In this document: positions 14,534-21,563 of the stretch, one piece after another
Layout of the letters: every line of letters starts with the position of its first letter
How positions within the stretch are numbered: the first letter of the stretch is position 1
DNA from: a bacterium
Lineage (GTDB): Bacteria; Chloroflexota; Dormibacteria; UBA8260; Bog-877
Direction: 5' to 3'
Length of the DNA: 21,883 nt
NCBI GenBank assembly: GCA_021817025.1
Contig: JAKAWF010000028.1
Coordinates: 1 to 21,883, forward strand
Notes under the pieces: generated by a model
What the model was told of the DNA's origin: nothing
Databases searched by the model: none
The model's input: only the letters and a program-made list of their open reading frames with translations
Position numbers and translations under genes: made by a program

Positions 14534-15052
14534 ATGAGTATCCACGGCGACACCGTCGATCCCAAAGGTCCCAGCTCGTACCAGCCCAGGTGGCTGATCG
14601 CCTTCGAGCGCGAGCGGGCGCGCTGGCACAGCGATGACCGGAGCGTCCGCCGCGTGCATTGGGCGCGCTTCGCCTTGGTGATCGTGGCCCTCATGGACGC
14701 GGCTGCGCACTTGTTCGCCTCGCCATCCAAGTATCCCGACGACACCTTGTGGCTGGAGGGAGAGGTCGCCCTCTACATCCTGATTGCGGTCATCTATCTA
14801 TTCGGCATGCGGATGTGGTACGTCCCCGCTCTCCTCTACACCGTGCTCAACATGGTCCTCTACTTTGTGTCTGGTTTCGTCGCCATTCCCGGGATCACAC
14901 CCGTCGCCCTCAGCGGCCACTTGGAATTCGCTCAGTACTACTTCGGCCGCGGCCTCTCAGTCGGCTCGTGGGTGTTCCTCCTCGTCGTCGGGATCCTCAT
15001 GGTCCGCTTCGACCCGGGATCGAAGATAAACGCTCTGCTGCGAGACAGCTGA
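14534..15052 (+). CDS. Four-helix integral membrane protein, unknown
   Basis: The 172-residue protein has a hydrophilic, charged N-terminus of about 40 residues (IAFERERARWHSDD) and then about four hydrophobic segments: near residues 44-60, 76-97, 100-122 and 140-158. ATG 14534 is chosen because GGAGGAAG precedes it at good distance; a TTG at 14513 would place that site inside the gene. No metal, haem or catalytic motif stands out. It follows the respiratory cluster in the same direction but with a 174-bp gap, so it may be separately expressed. I do not recognise the family. Confidence 0.75.
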   Translation: MSIHGDTVDPKGPSSYQPRWLIAFERERARWHSDDRSVRRVHWARFALVIVALMDAAAHLFASPSKYPDDTLWLEGEVALYILIAVIYLFGMRMWYVPALLYTVLNMVLYFVSGFVAIPGITPVALSGHLEFAQYYFGRGLSVGSWVFLLVVGILMVRFDPGSKINALLRDS

Positions 15053-15146
15053 GGCTCGGGCGCCGCTCCTCTCCGGCCGCCGGCTCTGCCGTCAAGCTCG
15101 CGCACCCTCTGGCCGGGCCGCGCGCCTGGCCGGGGGGCGCTCTTGA

Positions 15147-15189
15147 GACCGCTCCATCGCTCCGGCGGGACCGGAGCCATGGAGCGGTC
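15147..15189. repeat. 43-bp hairpin with 11 + 7 bp stem
   Basis: GACCGCTCCAT (15147-15157) is the exact reverse complement of ATGGAGCGGTC (15179-15189). After one C/C mismatch, GCTCCGG (15159-15165) pairs with CCGGAGC (15171-15177) around a five-base loop CGGGA. It lies about 95 bp after the membrane protein stop. It could serve as a bidirectional terminator without a U-tract, or be part of a structured RNA. Confidence 0.75.
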
Positions 15190-15314
15190 CACCAGTATCA
15201 CCGCGGCTCGGCCCGGGGCCGGGGTGGGTCGGCGAGGGACGTTGCCAACAGTTGCCGACCTCGTTGGTCAATCACGGCCATCTGGGGATCAGAGCAGGCA
15301 GCCCAAACCTGTGT

Positions 15315-15379
15315 TCCCAGGGGCTGAAGCACCGTGAGCGAAGAGGTCACGGTCGAGGCGAGGGTCCCAGCCCCTGGGA
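15315..15379. repeat. Nested inverted repeats (12-bp outer stem, 7-bp inner stem)
   Basis: TCCCAGGGGCTG (15315-15326) pairs perfectly with CAGCCCCTGGGA (15368-15379). Inside it, ACCGTGA (15331-15337) pairs perfectly with TCACGGT (15347-15353) around a nine-base loop. The remaining 14 bases before the closing strand are unpaired or form a short side structure. The layered arrangement resembles a folded RNA more than a simple operator. Confidence 0.65.
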
Positions 15380-15437
15380 TCTTCCCGCTGCTCTTCGCCG
15401 GGTCGGGAGATGCCCGGACCGGCAGGGCTCCCAGGGA

Positions 15438-15458
15438 CGCCCCGGCTCGTCCGGGGCG
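15438..15458. repeat. 8-bp GC hairpin with 5-base loop
   Basis: CGCCCCGG (15438-15445) pairs with CCGGGGCG (15451-15458) around the loop CTCGT. It lies about 60 bp after the nested repeat and may be part of the same structure. No T-run follows on either strand. Confidence 0.6.
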
Positions 15459-15524
15459 GAGGTCGTGGGAGTTGCTCTGACTGACCGGGTGTGGCTGTCG
15501 GTGACCATCTCTTCGTTCCTGCCA

Positions 15525-15542
15525 ACCTGTGCGCGCACAGGT
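15525..15542. promoter_or_regulatory. 18-bp perfect palindrome, possible protein-binding site
   Basis: ACCTGTGCGCGCACAGGT is a perfect dyad with no loop, which fits a dimeric DNA-binding protein better than a hairpin. It is flanked by a further short dyad, GTGACC (15501-15506) and GGTCAC (15540-15545). It lies 65 bp downstream of the response-regulator stop, so no gene start is adjacent. Its target, if any, is unclear. Confidence 0.45.
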
Positions 15543-15606
15543 CACGAACCCTGGCGGGATCATCTGGGAACCCACCGCCGGGGCCGGAGCGATGGGACGA
15601 TGGCGC

Positions 15607-16290
15607 CTACTTCGCCGGCGGAGGGATCGTGCCATGGCGGGCGAGGTAGGCCGCCGCCTCGGCCCGGCGCGCGACCTCCAGCTTGGCGAGGATGCTGGAG
15701 ACGTAGTTCTTGACCGTCTTCTCGGCCAGGTGCAAGTCGGCGCCCACCTCTTTGTTGGTGCGGCCCTCGGCGATCAGGGTCAGGATGCGCTCCTCCTGGC
15801 GGGACAGGCGGGCCAGCCTTTCGTCCTGCACCAGGTGCCGCGCCGAGCGCCACTGGTCGAGGACTGCCTTGGTGACCGCGGGGTCGAGCAGGTTTTGCCC
15901 GGCCCCGATGGCGCGGACCGCACCCACAATCTCGCCGCTGCGGATCTGCTTCAAGAGATAGCCCGCCGCACCCGCCATGATGGACGCGAAAAGCGCCTCG
16001 TCGTCGGCGAACGAGGTCAGCATCAGGACCTGAACCTGGGGGTTGCGAGCCCGGATCTCTCGAGTGACCTCGATGCCGCTCCCGCCTCCCAGCCGGACGT
16101 CCATCACCACCACGTCGGGCCGGGTCCGCTCCGCCTCCCGGATCGCGGACGGGGCGTCGCCGGCCTCGGCCACGACCTCGAACTCCGGGACGCCACTGAG
16201 GACCGCGCGCAGGCCCTCGCGGACCAGCTCGTGATCGTCGACGAGCATGATGCGCAGATGCTGGCGCTCGGTGGCCGGGAACTCAGTCAA
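15607..16290 (-). CDS. NarL/DosR-type response regulator
   Basis: The 227-residue protein has a receiver domain (about residues 12-128) with the acidic pair VDDHE, phospho-acceptor Asp64 in VVVMDVRLGG, the Thr/Ser switch in MLTSF and the conserved Lys in YLLKQIR. A LuxR-type HTH follows (about 160-220). Its recognition region LAEKTVKNYVSSILAKL is nearly the same as in M. tuberculosis DosR/DevR (LAEKTVKNYVSRLLAKL, from memory). It is a transcription factor activated by the overlapping upstream kinase (8-bp overlap). Likely targets are redox or respiration genes, perhaps those in this window. A start a few codons downstream of ATG 16290 is possible, since the receiver core begins near residue 12. 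Confidence 0.93.
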   Translation of the reverse strand: MTEFPATERQHLRIMLVDDHELVREGLRAVLSGVPEFEVVAEAGDAPSAIREAERTRPDVVVMDVRLGGGSGIEVTREIRARNPQVQVLMLTSFADDEALFASIMAGAAGYLLKQIRSGEIVGAVRAIGAGQNLLDPAVTKAVLDQWRSARHLVQDERLARLSRQEERILTLIAEGRTNKEVGADLHLAEKTVKNYVSSILAKLEVARRAEAAAYLARHGTIPPPAK

Positions 16291-17938
16291 GGGGTACGGT
16301 CATCCTCACGCGAGTCCCCTGCTGGAGTTTGGAGTGAATGGACATCCGCCCCCCCAGCCTGACCACGCGCTCCTCCATGTTGCGTAGCCCCTGCCCCCCG
16401 GTGCGAGCCTCCCGGGGCACGAAGCCATGACCGTCATCCTCGACTGTCAGGACCGCCCAGCCCCGGAGGTGCCCCAGGCGGATACGACAGGAGCTGGCTT
16501 GGGCGTGCCGGCTGACGTTCGACAGCGCCTCCCTGGTCAGCTGAACCAGGTCGGGGGCACGATTGGCCAAGCGGGCCGCGACCTCGTCGTTGATCTGGAC
16601 GCTGGTCGTCACCCCACACCGGGCCTCGAACTCCAAAGTCAGGAGGCGAACCGCATCGCCGAGAGGGCGGTCTGCGAGGATGCCCGGGCGGAGCGCGAAT
16701 ATGTAGTTGCGCAGATCGCCGATGACGTGATCCAACTCGCCCACGGCTCTTTCGATGTGGCGCTCGACCTCCGCGGGCTCGGCCAGGGGGCTGATCGCTT
16801 GCAAACCCATGCCCACGGCGAACAGGGACTGGATGACCCCGTCGTGGAGTTCCTTGGCGATCCGCTCGCGCTCGTCGAGCAGGACCAGACGCTGAAGCTC
16901 ACCTTGGGTTCGGGCGTAGTCCAGGGCCATGGCGGCCTGAGCGGCGAAGCTCTCGATCATCTGGACCGCCTCTGCCGTCGGTGGAGGCTGCCCCGGTCGG
17001 CCGATCACCCCCAGCACGCCGAGGTTACCGTCGTGGCCCCCCAGGCTGGCGAAGACCGCCTGGCCCCCAAGGGCCGCCCGGCCCAGGGCGCCTCTGCGGT
17101 GCCCCCAAGCAGGGGCGGCCGGCGCGACGACCGGGCGCCCGGTCCGCATGGCCTCATCCCCCGGTCCCCCCGGCGGCAGTAGTGGCTGTCCGCAAAGCCG
17201 CTCAGAGCCGCCGCCGGCGCTGGCCTCGACGCGCAACAGGCTGTCGGCGCCTTCCCCCGAGGGCACGGCGATGACGGCGCACTCCCCGTCGAGCAGCCCG
17301 CGGGCACGATCAGCGACCAAGGTCAGGATCTGTCCGATCGGGGAGCCGGCGATGGTCGCGTTGGTGATGGCTTGGGCCGCCGCCAGCCAGCGCTCGCGAG
17401 AGAGCGCCTCCTGGTAGAGGGTGGCGTTCGCGATGGCCACACCGGCCTGGCCGGCCAGCACCGTCAGGGCGCGTTCGTCTTCGGCGCTGAACTCTGGGGC
17501 CCCCCGCTTGTCGGTGAGGTATATGTTGCCGAAGACCTGGCCGCGTGCCCTCACGGGCGCGCCCAGGAAGGAGGTCATCAGGGGGTGCCCGGGCGGGAAT
17601 CCGACCGCCCTGGGATCGGCGGAGATGTCGGCCAAACGCAGCGGGCGCGGCTCCTGAAGGAGGACCCCCAGGATGCCGCGACCCAGGGGCAAGGCCCCGA
17701 CCCGTTGCCGCTCGTCTTCGGAGAGGCCGTGGGTGATGAAGTCGACCACCGCGCCCTGGGGCCCCACCACCCCGAGGGCGCCGTAGCGGGCCGAGGTCAG
17801 CTCGCACGCAACCGCCACGATCCGGTCCAGAACGGCCGGCAGGGAGAGTTCGGACGCCAGCGCGAGGCCGGCCTCCAAGAGCGCGTCGCGATGGTCGGGA
17901 GTGGGGGTGATCACCTGTGCTGGGCAGCAATCTATCAT
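16283..17938 (-). CDS. GAF-GAF sensor histidine kinase, DosS/DevS-like
   Basis: The 551-residue soluble kinase has GAF-A (about 20-170), GAF-B (about 185-345), a HisKA_3 dimerisation helix with phospho-acceptor His365 in ELHDGVIQSLF, and an HATPase_c domain with VEDDGHGF and GQGLRNMEERV. GAF-A closely follows mycobacterial DosS/DosT: ARYGALGV, GRGILGVLL, VGFPPGHPLMTSFLGAPVR and GNIYLTDKRG. His118 lines up by eye with the haem-ligating His149 of DosS, so O2, NO, CO or redox sensing through haem is plausible. There is no transmembrane segment. It overlaps the response regulator gene by 8 bp. ATG 17938 is weakly supported; GTG 17914 is an alternative. Confidence 0.92.
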   Translation of the reverse strand: MIDCCPAQVITPTPDHRDALLEAGLALASELSLPAVLDRIVAVACELTSARYGALGVVGPQGAVVDFITHGLSEDERQRVGALPLGRGILGVLLQEPRPLRLADISADPRAVGFPPGHPLMTSFLGAPVRARGQVFGNIYLTDKRGAPEFSAEDERALTVLAGQAGVAIANATLYQEALSRERWLAAAQAITNATIAGSPIGQILTLVADRARGLLDGECAVIAVPSGEGADSLLRVEASAGGGSERLCGQPLLPPGGPGDEAMRTGRPVVAPAAPAWGHRRGALGRAALGGQAVFASLGGHDGNLGVLGVIGRPGQPPPTAEAVQMIESFAAQAAMALDYARTQGELQRLVLLDERERIAKELHDGVIQSLFAVGMGLQAISPLAEPAEVERHIERAVGELDHVIGDLRNYIFALRPGILADRPLGDAVRLLTLEFEARCGVTTSVQINDEVAARLANRAPDLVQLTREALSNVSRHAQASSCRIRLGHLRGWAVLTVEDDGHGFVPREARTGGQGLRNMEERVVRLGGRMSIHSKLQQGTRVRMTVPLD

Positions 17939-18083
17939 CCCGCTTCATCCCCAGGGCTCTGGCCGCCGCCCAAAGGTCCCTGGAAATACAGGACCTTCGG
18001 CCCTGGCGCCTGCAGGTGTTGTCACGTACCGTCGTAGGTGGAAACACTCGCGAGGACAGGACCGCCAGAAGGAGAACTCAGGC
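17939..18083. promoter_or_regulatory. Divergent control region between sensor kinase and polyferredoxin genes
   Basis: AAGGTCC (17973-17979) and GGACCTT (17991-17997) form a 25-bp inverted repeat with an 11-base AT-richer centre. On the minus strand GGGACCTTTG (17971-17980) matches one half of the DosR box GGGACTWWAGTCCC; the other half is degraded. TTGTCA near 18018-18023 is a possible -35 for the plus-strand gene, but its -10 is not clear. GAAGGAGAA ahead of ATG 18084 is a strong ribosome site. Autoregulation by the adjacent response regulator is plausible. Confidence 0.4.
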
Positions 18084-19634
18084 ATGGCATTGCCACTTCG
18101 GGAATTGCCGGTGAGGGAGCTGCCCAGCGAACTGCGCCCTCCCTCCCGGGAGGGGCAGGCGGAGCACTTCGGTCCCACCGACCCTCATGTCGACATATCG
18201 CGGAACCCGCTGGTCCGCCGCGCGCTGAAGAGTCGCCCCTTCCAGTTCATGCTGATCCTGCCCAACCAGATCATCTTCTGGCTGGTGATCGTCACGGGGC
18301 TGGCCGGTATCATCTCACCGACCCGGAACTTCGCCACTGTCATCACCTGGTACATCTGGTTTTGCGCGGTGTTCCTGCTCATGGTTGGAATCGGCCGCGG
18401 CTGGTGCGTGATGTGCCCCTTCGGCGGGCTTGGCGAGTGGGTCCAGCGCCACACGTTCTGGAAGCGCCACGCGGTTCCGATCGGGCTCAACCTGCGCTGG
18501 CCCCAGGCGCTGACCAAGTGGGCCCTGCTCCCCTCCGTGGTGATGTTCCTGGGCCTGACCTGGTTCGAGGAGTACTTCAACATCGCCGGCCCGGGCGACC
18601 CGCGCTTCACCAGCTTTCTGGTCTTCTTCGTCATCGGCTCGGCGCTGCTGACCTTCCTGATCTTTGAGCGGCGCACGTTCTGCCGCTACCTCTGCCCGCT
18701 GACCGCCCTGATCGGCACGGTTGGATCGACCGGGATGGTGGCGGGGATGCGCACCCGGGACCGCGAGCGTTGCATCACCTGCCCCACCAAGGATTGCATG
18801 CGGGGCAGCGAGCGCGGCTATCCCTGCCCCTGGTACGAGTGGCCCGGCAGCGCCACTTCCAACCTGATGTGCGGGCTCTGCACCGAGTGCATCAAGAACT
18901 GCCCCTACGACAACGTCGGCATCTTCGTGCAGAAGCCCTTGACCTCGGTGATCGCGCCGGTGCGGCGCCGGGTCGACGTGGCCTGGGCGGTGGCCATCCT
19001 CTTCGGCTTGGTGCTCTTCCAGCAGGTGAACGCGCTGCCGTTCTACGCGCCGCTCGATGGCTGGCTGAACCGCACCACCCACTTCCCCGGTTACCCCAAC
19101 CCCATCGACTACCTCGGGATCATCGCCATCGTGGCCCTGTTGGTGGGGGCCTACGCCTGGGGCGCACGGGAGTTGCTGGCGAAGCGCAGTGTGGCCTTCG
19201 CGAAGACAATCGGGCGGGTCCCGGGCCGGGCTGGCTCGTTCACCAACTGGTTCGCCCCGCTGGCCTACGGCTTCATCCCGCTGATGGCCTCCGACTACCT
19301 CTCGCGCCAGCTCCCCCGCCTCTGGTACCACGCCGCCCGGATCGTGCCCGCGATCTCGGATCCGTTCGGCTTCGGATGGAACCTCTTCGGGACCGCCCAC
19401 TCGTCTCTCTACAACTTCCAGATCCTGTCTCCGCGCGGAGTCGTCATCAGCCAGGTGGTGGTCACCGCCATTGGGACTTTGGGGGCCGCCTACGCCACCT
19501 GGCGCATCTCCGGTCGTGATCTCCGACCGCTGACCGCCCACCTGGGGCGGCTGCGGGCGGTCAGCATGGCGGCGGTGTGCCTTTGCGGAGTCGGCGTGGC
19601 AGTGCTGTACGTCACCATGGGGGGAGCACCGTGA
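18084..19634 (+). CDS. NapH/NosR-like membrane iron-sulfur protein (polyferredoxin)
   Basis: The 516-residue protein is a membrane electron carrier. Hydrophobic helices lie at about 54-78, 85-105, 148-162, 178-195, and several after residue 310. Cys motifs are CVMCP (108, 111) and CRYLCP (200, 204) at membrane edges, as in NapH/NosR/CcoG-type proteins. Then Cys230, Cys233, Cys238 and Cys248 follow, and a canonical [4Fe-4S] motif CGLCTECIKNC (263, 266, 269, 273). These proteins usually pass electrons between quinol and a periplasmic or cytoplasmic partner. The partner here is probably the ferredoxin-flavoprotein encoded 40 bp downstream. ATG 18084 is fixed by the GAAGGAG site. The frame is open upstream but without a better start. 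Confidence 0.85.
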   Translation: MALPLRELPVRELPSELRPPSREGQAEHFGPTDPHVDISRNPLVRRALKSRPFQFMLILPNQIIFWLVIVTGLAGIISPTRNFATVITWYIWFCAVFLLMVGIGRGWCVMCPFGGLGEWVQRHTFWKRHAVPIGLNLRWPQALTKWALLPSVVMFLGLTWFEEYFNIAGPGDPRFTSFLVFFVIGSALLTFLIFERRTFCRYLCPLTALIGTVGSTGMVAGMRTRDRERCITCPTKDCMRGSERGYPCPWYEWPGSATSNLMCGLCTECIKNCPYDNVGIFVQKPLTSVIAPVRRRVDVAWAVAILFGLVLFQQVNALPFYAPLDGWLNRTTHFPGYPNPIDYLGIIAIVALLVGAYAWGARELLAKRSVAFAKTIGRVPGRAGSFTNWFAPLAYGFIPLMASDYLSRQLPRLWYHAARIVPAISDPFGFGWNLFGTAHSSLYNFQILSPRGVVISQVVVTAIGTLGAAYATWRISGRDLRPLTAHLGRLRAVSMAAVCLCGVGVAVLYVTMGGAP

Positions 19635-19674
19635 GCGCACCGGAACTTCGCGGTCGGGCCGGGAGCCCGGTCTC

Positions 19675-21504
19675 ATGACCACCCAGTCTCCGACCCGTGA
19701 GCTGCTCTTTCCGGGGTCCGACGTGAGCGAGCACGCCTTCGTCCATGTCGACCCCGAGCGCTGTGTGGGCTGCCAGGAGTGCGTGATCAGGTGCCCCACC
19801 GGGGCGCTGCACCTGGACTCCGAGAAGTGGATCGCGCAGGCCGACGACCGGCTCTGCGTAGGTTGCCGCCAATGCCAGCGGGTGTGCCCCTTCTCCGCGA
19901 TCGCGGTCAGCGGGCCGGTGGTGGTCGGCCCGCGGCAGGAGCCGCCTGCTGTCCATCCCAGCGCCCTGCTCGGGAATGTTGGCGAGGTCCGGCGGGGCTT
20001 CTCCGGCTGGCGCGAGGCAGTGGCCGAAGCGGAGCGCTGCCTCCGGTGCCCGGACCCGACCTGCCTGGAGGGGTGTCCGGCCCACAACGACATCCCCGGG
20101 TTCATCGCGGCGGTCCGGGATCGGGACTTGGAGGCGGCGCACGCCATCCTGCGGGAGACGAGCGTTCTGCCCGACATCTGCAGCCGGGTCTGCGACCAGA
20201 GCGTGCAGTGTGAGGGAGCCTGCTCATGGGCGCTCGCCGGCGGCCAGCCGCTCGCGATCGGCCAGCTGGAGAGGTTCATCACCGACCGGGCCCACGTGCC
20301 CGGCGTGGGCAGGAGCTCCAGCGAGGGGCTCGGATTATCAGTGGCAGTGGTGGGGTCGGGGCCGGCTGGTTGCGCCGCCGCTTGGTGGTTGCTGTCGGCG
20401 GGGGCCAAGGTGACGATGGTGGAGAAGGACGAGCGTCCCGGGGGGGTGCTGCGGTGGGGAATCCCTGACTTCACCCTGCCTACTGAGGTCGCGGAGCGCC
20501 CGATCGAGGCGCTGGTGGCGGCCGGACTGGAGCTGCGGACCGGCACCGCGGTCGGCCGGGATGTCCCTCTGGACGCGCTCCTCGACGGCCATGACGCCGT
20601 GATCCTTGCCCAGGGCGCCTCCGCTCCCATCGTGCCCCCGATTCCGGGCACGGATTTGGCCGGTACCGAGGACGCCACCGTCTTTCTGGACCGGGCCAAG
20701 CGCGCCCTCCTGGCGGGTGAGCTGCTGCCGGAGATTGGCCCGGGCGCCAGAGTCCTGGTGATTGGCGGCGGCAACACGGCCATGGATGTGGCCCGGACGG
20801 TGCGTCGGCTCGGTGCCGACGCGATCGCCGTGGAGTGGATGGACGAGCGCTTCACCAGGGTGCGGCCCGACGAGCTCGCGGAAGCTCGTCAGGAGGGGGT
20901 GGACGTGCGTTTCTCCTCGACCGTCCAGCGGTTGGATGGCGACTCCATCGGGGTCTCGTCGGCGTGGCTGCAGCGCACCCGCCAGCGGCGGGTCGGGGAC
21001 CGGCCCCAGGTTCTGGCCGGGGAACCGGAGAGAATCACGGTGAACCGGGTGGTCTTCGCCTTGGGGTACCGTGTGGCCAGGGATGTGTGTGATGGTGTGG
21101 TCGAGCTACCGCTGCCGCCGGTCGATCTGCGCCGTGCCATCGCCCCGCGCCGGTGGCTGGCCAGTGGCATCCTGGCGGGTGGCACGGTGGGGCCCCTGGC
21201 CCTCGCCAGGGAGGTCACCTTGGCCGTGGCCGAGGCGCCCGCGCAGGGTGGCGGTTGGGGGCGCATGCTGCACCGTCGGCGCGCCGGCAGTGGGGCCTTC
21301 CGACCCAGTTGGTGGACCTGGCTGTGGCGTCAGCAGGCGGCGGTGGGGCTGGACGCGGCCCACGCCCCGAGAGGGGACCGGATGTGGGTGGTGGGGGATG
21401 CGTTGGTGGGTCCGTCGACGGTGGTCGGGGCGATGGCCCAGGGCCGGGAGGCGGCCAAGGCGGTGCTGCAGACATGCCGGCCCCGGAACGAGCCCGGCAC
21501 CTGA
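19675..21504 (+). CDS. Ferredoxin-fused FAD/NAD(P) oxidoreductase, GltD (glutamate synthase small subunit)-like
   Basis: The 609-residue soluble protein starts with a 2x[4Fe-4S] ferredoxin domain: CVGCQECVIRCP (Cys30, 33, 36, 40) and CVGCRQCQRVCP (Cys61, 64, 67, 71). A Fer4_20/DPYD-type helical domain follows with CLRCPDPTCLEGCP (Cys122, 125, 130, 134) and Cys169/173/179/183. Next come the FAD site GSGPAG (227-232) and the NAD(P) site GGGNTAMDVA (364-373). A C-terminal VVGDALVGPSTVVGAMAQG is the second FAD contact. This build is found in GltD-like subunits, NfnB-type proteins and other electron-bifurcating or ferredoxin:NAD(P) enzymes. No GltB partner is present, so glutamate synthesis is unlikely here. 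GGGAG precedes ATG 19675. It is probably co-transcribed with the polyferredoxin. Confidence 0.9.
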   Translation: MTTQSPTRELLFPGSDVSEHAFVHVDPERCVGCQECVIRCPTGALHLDSEKWIAQADDRLCVGCRQCQRVCPFSAIAVSGPVVVGPRQEPPAVHPSALLGNVGEVRRGFSGWREAVAEAERCLRCPDPTCLEGCPAHNDIPGFIAAVRDRDLEAAHAILRETSVLPDICSRVCDQSVQCEGACSWALAGGQPLAIGQLERFITDRAHVPGVGRSSSEGLGLSVAVVGSGPAGCAAAWWLLSAGAKVTMVEKDERPGGVLRWGIPDFTLPTEVAERPIEALVAAGLELRTGTAVGRDVPLDALLDGHDAVILAQGASAPIVPPIPGTDLAGTEDATVFLDRAKRALLAGELLPEIGPGARVLVIGGGNTAMDVARTVRRLGADAIAVEWMDERFTRVRPDELAEARQEGVDVRFSSTVQRLDGDSIGVSSAWLQRTRQRRVGDRPQVLAGEPERITVNRVVFALGYRVARDVCDGVVELPLPPVDLRRAIAPRRWLASGILAGGTVGPLALAREVTLAVAEAPAQGGGWGRMLHRRRAGSGAFRPSWWTWLWRQQAAVGLDAAHAPRGDRMWVVGDALVGPSTVVGAMAQGREAAKAVLQTCRPRNEPGT

Positions 21505-21563
21505 ACGAGGGAGGTGAGGGCTTGGCGGGGCGGCGCGGTCAGGCGCGGGTTCGGGAGGCCGGC

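Larger units (their letters stand above)
15053..15606. other. 554-bp non-coding region rich in inverted repeats
   Basis: No reading frame here looks like a protein: those present are Arg/Pro-rich and overlap each other. The region lies between convergent genes (the membrane protein on plus, the response regulator on minus). It holds a long hairpin (15147-15189), a nested double hairpin (15315-15379), an 8-bp GC hairpin (15438-15458) and an 18-bp perfect palindrome (15525-15542). None is followed by a T-run on either strand. I see no match to tmRNA, RNase P RNA, SRP RNA or 6S RNA by their conserved motifs. Confidence 0.6.

Noticed and set aside
14561..14572. CCCAAAGGTCCC identical to 17969-17980 near the DosR-like half-box
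   Set aside because: Shared 12-mers are expected by chance in a GC-rich window of this size, and this copy lies inside a coding sequence.
15198..15635. 145-residue minus-strand frame in the non-coding gap
   Set aside because: Arg/Pro/Ser-rich, no ribosome binding site of note, overlaps the inverted repeats and other equally poor frames.
18315..20855. 846-residue open frame on the minus strand opposite the polyferredoxin and flavoprotein genes
   Set aside because: It spans two genes and their gap, is Ser/Arg/Pro/Thr low-complexity, and both opposite genes have clear Cys and nucleotide-binding motifs.
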